DNA from: JALEGB01 sp038530925
GTDB taxonomy: Bacteria; Pseudomonadota; Alphaproteobacteria; Rhodobacterales; Rhodobacteraceae
Length of the DNA: 33,493 nucleotides
NCBI GenBank assembly: GCA_038530925.1
Contig: JBCBCG010000016.1
Location: 1-33,493 of the forward strand
Reading direction: 5' to 3'
In this document: in pieces, positions 26,681 to 33,493 of the stretch
Layout of the letters: every line of letters starts with the position of its first letter
Numbering within the stretch: position 1 is the stretch's first letter
The notes under the pieces: model-generated
Database searches by the model: none
Told to the model about the DNA's origin: nothing
The model's input: only the letters and a program-made list of their open reading frames with translations
Program-made: the position numbers and the translations under genes

Positions 26681-28906
26681 ATGACACGATTCTGGACTGA
26701 GGCGGGGAGCGCCATGATCAGGCGCCGGACGCCAGGCGCGGCGCGCGGCTGGCGTTTGGCGCGCGCGGTGAGCGCGGCGGCGCTGGGCTTCGCGCTCGTG
26801 GTGGGACCGGCTTCGGCGCGAGAGCCGGTCGAGCATGCCGCGGCCGGCGGAGATCCGCGCGCGGCGCAGGCGACGGAGGCGTTCGCCGCTGAGGATGCGC
26901 GGCGGCTGACTGAGATCGCCGACGGCTACGCGCGCGATGGCGACGCCGCAGCGCCCGATCAAGCGCACGCCGCCTACGCCAAAGCGGCGCGGCTGCTGAC
27001 CGCCGCATGCGAGCAGGATCACGCGCCCGCCTGCCGCTCGCTCGGCGCGCTGCACAGTCGCGGCGACGGCGTGGAGACTGACGCGGCGCGCGCCGTCGCC
27101 CTGTTTCGAAAGGCGTGCGACGGCGGCGCGCCGGAAGGCTGCACGGATCTCGGCTATCAGCTCGAAGTCGGCGAAGGCGCGGCGCAAGATCTGCCGCAGT
27201 CCGCCCGGTTCTACCGCCAAGGATGCGAGGGCGGCGACGCGCTCGGCTGCGTGAACCTCGCGGGTTTTCTGCGGATCGGGGCGGCGGGTCTCGAGCAAGA
27301 TGCGCCGCAGGCCGCGCGATTGGCGAAGGGCGCGTGCGAGGCGGGCGAGCCCTTCGGCTGCACGCGCTACGCTTATCATTTGTATCGCGGCGAAGGCGTG
27401 GATCAGGATTTCGTCGCGGCGGCGGCGTATTACCAGCGCGGCTGCGATCAGCAGGATGAGGAGGGCTGCGCCGGCGCGGCGATGTTGGCCTTCAACGGCG
27501 AGGGCGTCGAGAAAGACCACGCCCGCGCCGCGGCGCTGTTTCAAAAGGCCTGCGACGGCGGCGGCGCCGACGCCTGCGCGCATTTGGCCGATATGCGGTA
27601 CAATGGCGAGGGCGGGCCTAAAGATTTGGCGCAATCACTGCGCCTGAACCGGCGCGCCTGCGACGGCGGGGCGGCGCTCGGCTGCTACAATCTCGGGATC
27701 AGCCACCGCGAAGGCGAAGGCGTCGCTGTGGATCTCGCCAAAGCGTCGGAGATGTTCCGCATCGCCTGCGAGAGAGGCTCCTCCTTCGGCTGCCACAATC
27801 ACGGCGTGCTGATCTATGAAGGCGCGATCGGCGACGCGGCGCCCGGGGCGGCGGCGCCCTGGTTCGAGCGCGCTTGCGACGGCGGCGACGGCCTCGGCTG
27901 CGCGGCGCTTGGCTCTCTTTACGAAAAAGGCGACGGCGTCGCGCCAGATGCGGATCGCGCCCGCGCGCTTTACGAGCGCGCATGCGCCGCCGGCGCGGCA
28001 GATGGCTGCAGCCGGCTCGGCTTTCTCCACGCCCGCGGACGCGGCGTGGCGGAGGACGCGGATCGGGCGGTGGCGCTTTATCAAAAAGCCTGCGAAGCGG
28101 GCGGCGCGGCGGGGTGCTACTTGCTCGGCGCCGCGTATGATTTCGGCGAGGGCGTCGCCGCTGATCCTGTGGCGGCGGCCGGGCTGTACCGCCCCTCTTG
28201 CGACGAAGGCGTGCCTGCGGCCTGCTACAACCTCGCCGTGGCGTATGACCAAGGGCGCGGCGTCGCGCGCGATCACGCCGAAGCGGCGACGCTCTACCAA
28301 AAGGGATGCGACGCGGCGCATATGCCGAGCTGCTTCAACCTCGCCGTCTCGTATGAAATCGGCGAGGGCGTCGCGATGGATTTGGAGCGAGCGGCCGCGC
28401 TTTACGAGACGGCTTGCGACGCAGGCTACGGCTCGGCCTGCGGAAATCTCGGCGTCGCGCTCCGGGAAGGCGCCGGCGTCCCGCAAGACTCGGCGGCCGC
28501 CGCCGCGCGGTTCGAAGCGGCCTGCGACCATGACGACGCCATCGGCTGCACCGCCCTGGCCGAGTTGCATGATGCGGGCGAAGGCGTGCCGGCCGACCCG
28601 CTCGTCTCGGCGCGGCTCTATCATAAGGGCTGCAAACTCGGCTCTGGCGACGCCTGCGCGCGGTTCGGCGTCTGGCACGAGCAGGATCGCGGCGGCGCCG
28701 AAGGCTTCGAGGCGGCGGTCCGGTTCTACCAGCAGGGCTGCGATCTCGACAGCGCCGAGGGCTGCGCTTACCTCGCGGAGATGTATGAGAACGGCAAAGC
28801 GGTGACGACGGATCGCGCCGAGGCGGAGCGGCTTTATCGCCGCGCGCTTCAGCTCGACGACGCATTCGATTATGCGACGGACGGCCTCGCCCGCGTCGCC
28901 GAGTAG
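26681..28906 (+). CDS. Large secreted Sel1-like repeat protein with 17 Cys pairs (copy 2)
   Basis: A 741-residue protein with a signal peptide (hydrophobic about 27-44, cleavage after PASA). I count 17 successive C-x7-C pairs from about residue 107, each in a repeat of roughly 36 residues, then a Cys-free last repeat ending YRRALQLDDAF and DGLARVAE. All repeats would form an extended superhelix with up to 17 disulfides in the periplasm or outside. The start may instead be the ATG at 26714, which also gives an export signal. The downstream copy overlaps or lies within a few bases. Function is unknown; a scaffold role is an inference. Confidence 0.88.
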   Translation: MTRFWTEAGSAMIRRRTPGAARGWRLARAVSAAALGFALVVGPASAREPVEHAAAGGDPRAAQATEAFAAEDARRLTEIADGYARDGDAAAPDQAHAAYAKAARLLTAACEQDHAPACRSLGALHSRGDGVETDAARAVALFRKACDGGAPEGCTDLGYQLEVGEGAAQDLPQSARFYRQGCEGGDALGCVNLAGFLRIGAAGLEQDAPQAARLAKGACEAGEPFGCTRYAYHLYRGEGVDQDFVAAAAYYQRGCDQQDEEGCAGAAMLAFNGEGVEKDHARAAALFQKACDGGGADACAHLADMRYNGEGGPKDLAQSLRLNRRACDGGAALGCYNLGISHREGEGVAVDLAKASEMFRIACERGSSFGCHNHGVLIYEGAIGDAAPGAAAPWFERACDGGDGLGCAALGSLYEKGDGVAPDADRARALYERACAAGAADGCSRLGFLHARGRGVAEDADRAVALYQKACEAGGAAGCYLLGAAYDFGEGVAADPVAAAGLYRPSCDEGVPAACYNLAVAYDQGRGVARDHAEAATLYQKGCDAAHMPSCFNLAVSYEIGEGVAMDLERAAALYETACDAGYGSACGNLGVALREGAGVPQDSAAAAARFEAACDHDDAIGCTALAELHDAGEGVPADPLVSARLYHKGCKLGSGDACARFGVWHEQDRGGAEGFEAAVRFYQQGCDLDSAEGCAYLAEMYENGKAVTTDRAEAERLYRRALQLDDAFDYATDGLARVAE

Positions 28907-28913
28907 GACCGCG

Positions 28914-29945
28914 ATGAGCGAGCACGATCGCGGAAGGTATGATGCGCGGATGACGATGAGATCCCACTGGCCGACGCGCCGACCGCGGCGCGCGGGCGGC
29001 TCGTTTTTCATGAGCGCCGCCTTCGTTCTCGCGCTGGCGACATTTGGCTTTCCGGCGCCGCCCGCCGCAGCCGAGGCGTCCGGCGACGCGGTCCGCGACG
29101 CGCAGCCCCTCGCTGCGGCGCGGGCGAACTGTCGTCAGGGCGACGCCTGGTCCTGCCTCGATCTCGGTATGGCCTATCGCGACGGCGACGGCGTCGCTCG
29201 GGACGCGGGTCGCGCCGCTCTCTTGTTCGAGCGCGCTTGCGAGGAAGGTGAGCCGATCGCCTGCGGCGAGCTTGGCGCGCTTTACGAACTCGGCGACGGC
29301 GTCGCTCGGGACGACCAGCTCGCCGCGGCGCTGTTTCAGCAGGCCTGCGAAGAGGGCGACGCGCCGCGCTGCGTCAGCTGGGCCACGGCGCTGATCCAAG
29401 GGCGCGGCCTGCCGGTGGATCGCATCCGCGCGGCGCGGATGCTGGACGGCGCTTGCCTCGCCGGCGTGATGGAGGGCTGCTTCAATCTCGGCGTCGCTTA
29501 TCGCGAAGGCGTCGGCGTGGCGCGCGACTTCTCCGCCAGCCTTCGCTTTTTCACCGAGAGCTGCGAGGGTGGGTATCCCCAAGGCTGCCGCGAGGTCGGG
29601 CGGCACTACTTCGAAGGCGACGGCGTCGCTCAAGACGCCGCGACCGGCGCCGCGCTCTTTCGCCAAGCTTGCGAGACCGGCGATCCCGGCGGCTGCACCA
29701 ATCTCGCCGTGGCGCATCACCAAGGACGCGGCGTCGGCAAGAGCTTCGAGATCGCGGCTCAGTATTACCAGAGAGCCTGCTCCGCCTTCGAGCCGAGCGG
29801 CTGCGCCTATCTCGCCAATCTTTACGAGGAAGGCGACGGCGTCGCCCAGAGCCGGAGCGAAGCCGCCCGCCTCTACCGCCGCGCCCTCAACCTCGCCCCA
29901 GGCTTCGCTTTCGCAGAGGACGGCCTCGCGCGCGTAATGCGCTGA
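28914..29945 (+). CDS. Secreted cysteine-rich Sel1-like repeat protein (copy 3)
   Basis: A 343-residue protein from the ATG at 28914. Residues about 30-52 form the signal segment (FVLALATFGFPAPPAAA). Seven C-x7-C repeats follow, then a Cys-free last repeat ending YRRALNLAPGF and DGLARVMR. The frame extends upstream to 28872 inside copy 2, but that part is unlike a signal peptide; ATGs at 28950 and 28956 are alternatives. It begins 7 nt after copy 2 ends, so co-transcription is very likely. It is the closest relative of the decayed copy that follows. Confidence 0.85.
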   Translation: MSEHDRGRYDARMTMRSHWPTRRPRRAGGSFFMSAAFVLALATFGFPAPPAAAEASGDAVRDAQPLAAARANCRQGDAWSCLDLGMAYRDGDGVARDAGRAALLFERACEEGEPIACGELGALYELGDGVARDDQLAAALFQQACEEGDAPRCVSWATALIQGRGLPVDRIRAARMLDGACLAGVMEGCFNLGVAYREGVGVARDFSASLRFFTESCEGGYPQGCREVGRHYFEGDGVAQDAATGAALFRQACETGDPGGCTNLAVAHHQGRGVGKSFEIAAQYYQRACSAFEPSGCAYLANLYEEGDGVAQSRSEAARLYRRALNLAPGFAFAEDGLARVMR

Positions 29946-29977
29946 CGAGGAAGATCGCCAGCGCTGGATGAAAGCGA

Positions 29978-30714
29978 ATGACGAGAAAACGCATGTTTCG
30001 AAGCGCGCGCCGCGCCGCGGGCGGCGCCTTGGCGGCGCTCGCGCTCTTCCTCAGCGCCGGAGGCGGGACTGTCTCCGCGCAGACCGCTGATTCGGAGACC
30101 GAGGCGGACCGCGATCGATGCGAGCGCGGTGACGCACGCGGCTGTCTCAATCTTGGCGCAGCATATCGAGGCGGCCTCGGCGTCTAAGCGGATGTTGTTG
30201 AGGCCGCCCGGCTCTTCCGCCGGTCTTGCGAAGCAGGCGAGCCGATCGCATGCGGCGAACTCGGCGCAGCCCATCAATCTGGGGTCGGCGTCGCCGAGAG
30301 CGAGGCGTTGTCGGTCACGCTGTTCCAAAGATCCTGCGAAGGCGGATACCGGCCGAGATGCGTGAACTGGGGAGAGCCTTGGTTCAGCGCGCTGATGGGC
30401 GGGACAAAGCGCGGGGAAAGAGCCTCCTGTCGGAAGCTTGCAAGAACGGGATCGACGTGGGCTGTTTCAATTTCGGCGTCGCGCTCAGAGACGGCCTGGT
30501 CGGACCGAGAGACGTGACCGCGGCGATCGAGCTTTGGATGAGAAGCTGCGATCGCGGGTATGGCGCGGGATGTCGCGAAGTCGGACTGCACCACCACCAA
30601 GGCGACGGCGTATCGCAGGATCATGCGCAAGCGGCGCAACTCTACGCGATCGCTCTCACCATCGCGCCTGGATACGAGTACGCACTTAAGGGGTTGGAGC
30701 GGGTCGCACCATAG
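29978..30714 (+). pseudogene. Decayed Sel1-like repeat gene (copy 4)
   Basis: The frame opens with ATG and a signal peptide (LAALALFLSAGGGTVSAQ), then CERGDARGC and LGAAYRGGLGV, where it meets TAA (30185-30187). The same frame continues after the stop with ADVVEAARLFRRSCEAGEPIACGELGAA in two words of the family, up to RCVNWG. At about 30367-30375 (GGGGAGAG) the similarity jumps to another frame, ALVQRADG to YALKGLERVAP, ending at TAG. Five C-x7-C pairs can be reconstructed, aligned to copy 3 but with two repeats fewer. Two independent lesions make recoding unlikely; assembly error should be excluded. Confidence 0.85.
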
Positions 30715-30735
30715 CGCTGGACTGACCGGGCCGCG

Positions 30736-30757
30736 TCAGGTGAGGGCTCGCCACTGA
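30736..30757. terminator. Imperfect hairpin between copy 4 and ychF
   Basis: TCAGGTGA pairs imperfectly (one G-U, a 2-nt bulge) with TCGCCACTGA across GGGC in the 65-nt convergent gap; TCTTTCG follows on the plus strand. This is a weak terminator candidate. Confidence 0.25.
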
Positions 30758-30779
30758 TCTTTCGCAAGCCGCCCCAGCC

Positions 30780-31877
30780 CTAATTCGCGAATCGGAAGTG
30801 TAGAATGTCGCCGTCTTTGACGACATACTCCTTTCCTTCAAGGCGCATTTTGCCCGCTTCCTTCGCGCCTTGCTCGCCATTGTGGTCGACGAAATCCGTG
30901 TAGGAGGTCGTCTCCGCGCGGATGAACCCTTTTTCGAAATCGGTGTGGATCACGCCCGCGGCTTTCGGCGCGGTCCAGCCCTCGCGGATGGTCCAGGCGC
31001 GGGCCTCCTTTGGGCCGACCGTGAAATAGGTGATCAAGCCTAGCAGGCCATACCCGGCGCGAATAAGCCGATCGAGGCCCGGCTCTGAGAGGCCCATCTC
31101 CTCCAGGAATGCGGCGCGCTCGTCATCTTCGAGCTGGGCGATCTCCGCCTCGATCGCGGCGGAGATGATCACATGCGCGGCGCCCTCCGCCTCGGCCTTC
31201 TCGATCACTTTGGCCGAATGCGCGTTGCCGGCTTCGGCGGAGCCTTCATCGACATTGCAGACATAGACGATCGGCTTCGCCGTCATGAGCTGCAGCATCT
31301 GGAAGGCCTTCTCCTCCTCCGCCTCGCGCTCGGTCAGCCTGGCGGGCTTACCGTCCTCGAGCAGCGCTTTGGCGCGCTCCATCAGCTCGGCCTGGAGCTT
31401 GGCCTCCTTGTCGCCGCCTTTGATCTTCTTGACGATCGTCACCAGCCGCTTCTCGAGACTGTCGAGATCGGCGAGCATCAGCTCGGTCTCGATCGTCTCG
31501 GCGTCGGCGAGCGGATCGACCCGGCCGTCCACATGGGTGATGTCGTCATCCTCGAAACAGCGCAGCACCTGGGCGATGGCGTCGGTCTCGCGGATGTTGG
31601 CGAGGAACTGATTGCCGAGCCCTTCGCCTTTGGAGGCGCCGCGCACCAGCCCGGCGATGTCGACGAAGGTCAGCCTGGTGGGTATGATTTGGGCCGACTT
31701 GCCGATGCCGGCGATGGTGTCGAGCCGCGGATCGGGCACGGCGACATCGCCCACATTCGGCTCGATCGTGCAGAACGGGAAGTTCGCCGCCTGCGCCGCG
31801 GCGGTCCGGGTCAGCGCGTTGAACAGCGTCGACTTGCCCACATTCGGCAGCCCCACAATGCCGCATTTGAAACCCAT
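30780..31877 (-). CDS. ychF: YchF, OBG-family ATPase
   Basis: YchF/OLA1 is a ribosome-associated P-loop NTPase that prefers ATP. The 365 residues contain the P-loop GLPNVGKSTLFNALT near the N-terminus, the switch motif DIAGLVRGAS, and NVDE in place of NKxD, the change that gives ATP preference. A coiled-coil middle and a C-terminal TGS domain (GKEYVVKDGDILHFRF) follow. It is convergent with the Sel1 cluster and divergent from the next gene. Confidence 0.97.
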   Translation of the reverse strand: MGFKCGIVGLPNVGKSTLFNALTRTAAAQAANFPFCTIEPNVGDVAVPDPRLDTIAGIGKSAQIIPTRLTFVDIAGLVRGASKGEGLGNQFLANIRETDAIAQVLRCFEDDDITHVDGRVDPLADAETIETELMLADLDSLEKRLVTIVKKIKGGDKEAKLQAELMERAKALLEDGKPARLTEREAEEEKAFQMLQLMTAKPIVYVCNVDEGSAEAGNAHSAKVIEKAEAEGAAHVIISAAIEAEIAQLEDDERAAFLEEMGLSEPGLDRLIRAGYGLLGLITYFTVGPKEARAWTIREGWTAPKAAGVIHTDFEKGFIRAETTSYTDFVDHNGEQGAKEAGKMRLEGKEYVVKDGDILHFRFAN

Positions 31878-31981
31878 AACCCGCCGTTCCTCGCCTTGCT
31901 GCAGATGCTGCGCGCTTGTTATCGAGTGACGCGCGCCAGCGCCAGAGCCGCCGGAGGGCGCTGGAGTAAGCGGAGCGAGCG

Positions 31982-32866
31982 ATGAGCGAGGAGGCGGACC
32001 CGCCGCGACCGTTTCGCTGGAGCCTCGCCCGGCGCGAACAGCTCGGCGGGCTTACCGCGCTCGGGCGTCGCCCGAGGCCGCCATACCCCGAGTTCCATAA
32101 TGATCTCCGCGAAGCGTCGGCGCGGCTGCTTGCGTTCTCCGGCGGCGCCGATCTCGCCTTTGTGGGCCGCAGCCTTGAGAGCGTGCATGACTACCTGTCC
32201 GGCGCGTTTTCCGATCTTGAGGGCGCTCCGAAGGTGAGGCTGCTGCCATTCTCGCTGCGCTTCATTGGCGCGGACGGCGTCGAAGGCTTGCCGCTCCACA
32301 GTCGCGCAGGGTTTTTCGCGATGCTGGAGGCCGATGGCCTTCGGCCGGCGGCGATCGCTTCGGGCCCGGCGCCGCTCGCGCTCTGCGACTTCGTCGCGCG
32401 GGGCGGCACGTTCGAGAGTCTGATCCGAGTGCTGCGCGCGCATGCGGAACGCGACGGGGTGGACTGGAGCGCCGTGGCGCGGCGTCTGAAGATCCTGGGC
32501 CTCTGTGGACGGACGAAGAACAGTCCGAACACATGGCGATGGCGGCAGCGCCAAGACTGGCTGCATCTCATCCCTGAGACGCCGATCAAGAACGTCTCAG
32601 CGCAACAGCGCTTCACCTTCGAAATCGCCAATATTCAGCCGAAACTGACCGACCCGCACCATCCTGGTCGCTGGGCGGCGGGCGCCGGGCGGCCGTCGCT
32701 GACGCAGGAGCGGCTCGACGCGCTCCGCTTCGCCGTCGATCTCTTTGATCGTGGTCGAAAGGAACGCGAGGCGCTCGCCAAATTGATGGCGACGCCGCGC
32801 TATATGCGCCTCGCCGAAACGCGGAGGCTGATCAGCGTCCTCCGCGGTCACGCGCCCGCCCGGTAG
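31982..32866 (+). CDS. Unrecognised 294-residue protein
   Basis: I do not recognise this protein. It has no signal peptide or membrane segment. Two stretches, DLAFVGRSLESVHDYLSGAF (about 56-75) and LALCDFVARGGTFESLIRVL (about 131-150), alternate strand and helix in a way that recalls a phosphoribosyltransferase-like fold, but no PRPP loop is clear. A middle part is rich in Trp and Arg (NTWRWRQRQDWLHL, about 181-194), and the C-terminus is basic and helical. The ATG follows GGAGCGAGCG. Its neighbours are housekeeping genes and give no hint of function. Confidence 0.75.
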   Translation: MSEEADPPRPFRWSLARREQLGGLTALGRRPRPPYPEFHNDLREASARLLAFSGGADLAFVGRSLESVHDYLSGAFSDLEGAPKVRLLPFSLRFIGADGVEGLPLHSRAGFFAMLEADGLRPAAIASGPAPLALCDFVARGGTFESLIRVLRAHAERDGVDWSAVARRLKILGLCGRTKNSPNTWRWRQRQDWLHLIPETPIKNVSAQQRFTFEIANIQPKLTDPHHPGRWAAGAGRPSLTQERLDALRFAVDLFDRGRKEREALAKLMATPRYMRLAETRRLISVLRGHAPAR

Positions 32867-32932
32867 GACCAAGTCGGACGCCAAGTCGGACGCCAAACCG
32901 CGCGAACACGCGCAGCGAGCCAAGACCGTTAC

Positions 32933-33256
32933 TCAAGACCGCTGGCCTAGGATGTAGCGCGCATAGCTCTCGGAGACGCGATCCGCGCGCCAGGCGATGA
33001 TCGCCGGAACCTCGAACGGATGAAGCCGCTTGATCAGCGCCTCCGCAGCGTCGAGATGCGCGCCCGGCAGCTTCAGGATCAGCTGGACCTCCTGGTTCTC
33101 CACCAGCTCGCCCTCCCAGCGATAGAGCGTGCGCATCCGGGCCGAGACGTTGACGCTTTTGACGACGTCCGCATCGAGCAGCGCGCGGCCGATGCGCTCG
33201 GCGTCCTCGGTCGACGGGCAATTCGCCAGCATAAGCCAGATCGACGCCGCGCTCAT
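32933..33256 (-). CDS. cutA: CutA divalent-cation tolerance protein
   Basis: CutA is a small trimeric, ferredoxin-like protein linked to metal tolerance, whose exact function is open. The 107 residues show the family pattern ANCPSTEDAERIGRALLDAD, NVSARMRTLYRWEGEL and EVQLILKLPGAHLDAAEALI, ending YARYILGQ. I use the ATG at 33256, which has GGAAGGAGAGG directly upstream; the frame runs back to 33331, but that part is basic and unlike CutA. Confidence 0.92.
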   Translation of the reverse strand: MSAASIWLMLANCPSTEDAERIGRALLDADVVKSVNVSARMRTLYRWEGELVENQEVQLILKLPGAHLDAAEALIKRLHPFEVPAIIAWRADRVSESYARYILGQRS

Positions 33257-33370
33257 CTTCCTCTCCTTCCTGCGCGCCCGCGCCGGGCGCGCTTTCGCTT
33301 CGAGGTCTCGAACGGTAGGACTCTTAACCATGCGGCGGTCGCCAACCGTCGGGCGCGCTTGGGGGATTGG

Positions 33371-33493
33371 ATGCTGAAGTGGTTGGGCCGCTTAGCGGCG
33401 TTGTTCGTCGTCCTCATCGGCGCGCTCGCCGCGTATCTCTACATCAATTTCGGCGGCGGCGAGCGTTATCCCGATCTGACCACTGCGCCGCGG
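33371..33493 (+). CDS. Start of a membrane-anchored or exported protein (3' truncated)
   Basis: The first 41 codons are visible: MLKW, a hydrophobic segment (about residues 5-24) and then YLYINFGGGERYPDLTTAP. This is an uncleaved anchor or signal peptide followed by an extended PDLT segment. The ATG has GGGGGA upstream. The family cannot be named from this fragment. It is divergent from cutA, with 114 nt between them. Confidence 0.6.
   Translation, partial: MLKWLGRLAALFVVLIGALAAYLYINFGGGERYPDLTTAPR

Noticed and set aside
30140..30200. Programmed stop-codon readthrough in Sel1 copy 4
   Set aside because: A second, independent frameshift about 180 nt downstream makes plain decay the simpler explanation, and no recoding signal is seen.
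25726..30714. CRISPR-like or satellite DNA because of the periodic sequence
   Set aside because: The period of about 108 bp is the protein repeat of 36 residues, with divergent DNA and a maintained reading frame; there are no identical repeats with unique spacers.

Overview
The window is high-GC, densely coded bacterial chromosome. It looks alphaproteobacterial: the histidine genes run hisB-H-A-F-E, the AdoHcy hydrolase is of the 471-residue type, and the dnaK promoter fits the alphaproteobacterial RpoH pattern (CTTG-N18-CATATAT). I cannot place it below class. No tRNA, rRNA, CRISPR array, insertion sequence or phage gene was recognised.

Layout. 1-1128: 3' part of hslU. 1405-2860, minus strand: a two-gene unit of a membrane-anchored LAS-type metallopeptidase candidate and AlkB. 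3065-7223: dnaK, dnaJ, dapB. 7347-7793: a DoxX-type membrane protein. 7952-11123: hisB-hisH-hisA-hisF-hisE. 11259-15186: a mixed segment with two paralogous exported single-EF-hand peptides (minus), a HIT hydrolase followed 6 nt later by a TIR-like tail-anchored protein (plus), a PfkB kinase and endonuclease III (minus). 15462-19672: an Ada-like regulator/methyltransferase, TsaD, a YciI protein, an EVE-domain protein and a threonine aldolase. 19915-21996: an amidase and an unrecognised two-TM protein. 22084-24693, minus: ahcY-metK, the S-adenosylmethionine cycle. 25039-25665: an HD phosphohydrolase. 25726-30714: four consecutive secreted Sel1-like repeat proteins, the last one decayed. 30780-33493: ychF (minus), an unrecognised gene, cutA (minus) and the start of a further gene.

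Most of the window is housekeeping: protein quality control (HslU, DnaK, DnaJ), lysine, histidine and SAM metabolism, alkylation and base-excision repair (AlkB, Ada-like, Nth), and tRNA t6A synthesis (TsaD).

The accessory signal lies in three places. First, the Sel1 cluster resembles the cysteine-rich Hcp type: each repeat carries a C-x7-C pair, with 5, 17 and 7 pairs in the intact proteins, and the fourth gene is broken by an in-frame stop and a frameshift. Second, two small exported proteins share a near-identical complete EF-hand loop, and one has a 17-bp tandem repeat just upstream of its ribosome binding site. Third, the HIT/TIR-like pair. None of these is shown by the sequence alone to be a defence or signalling system; they are the parts worth testing.
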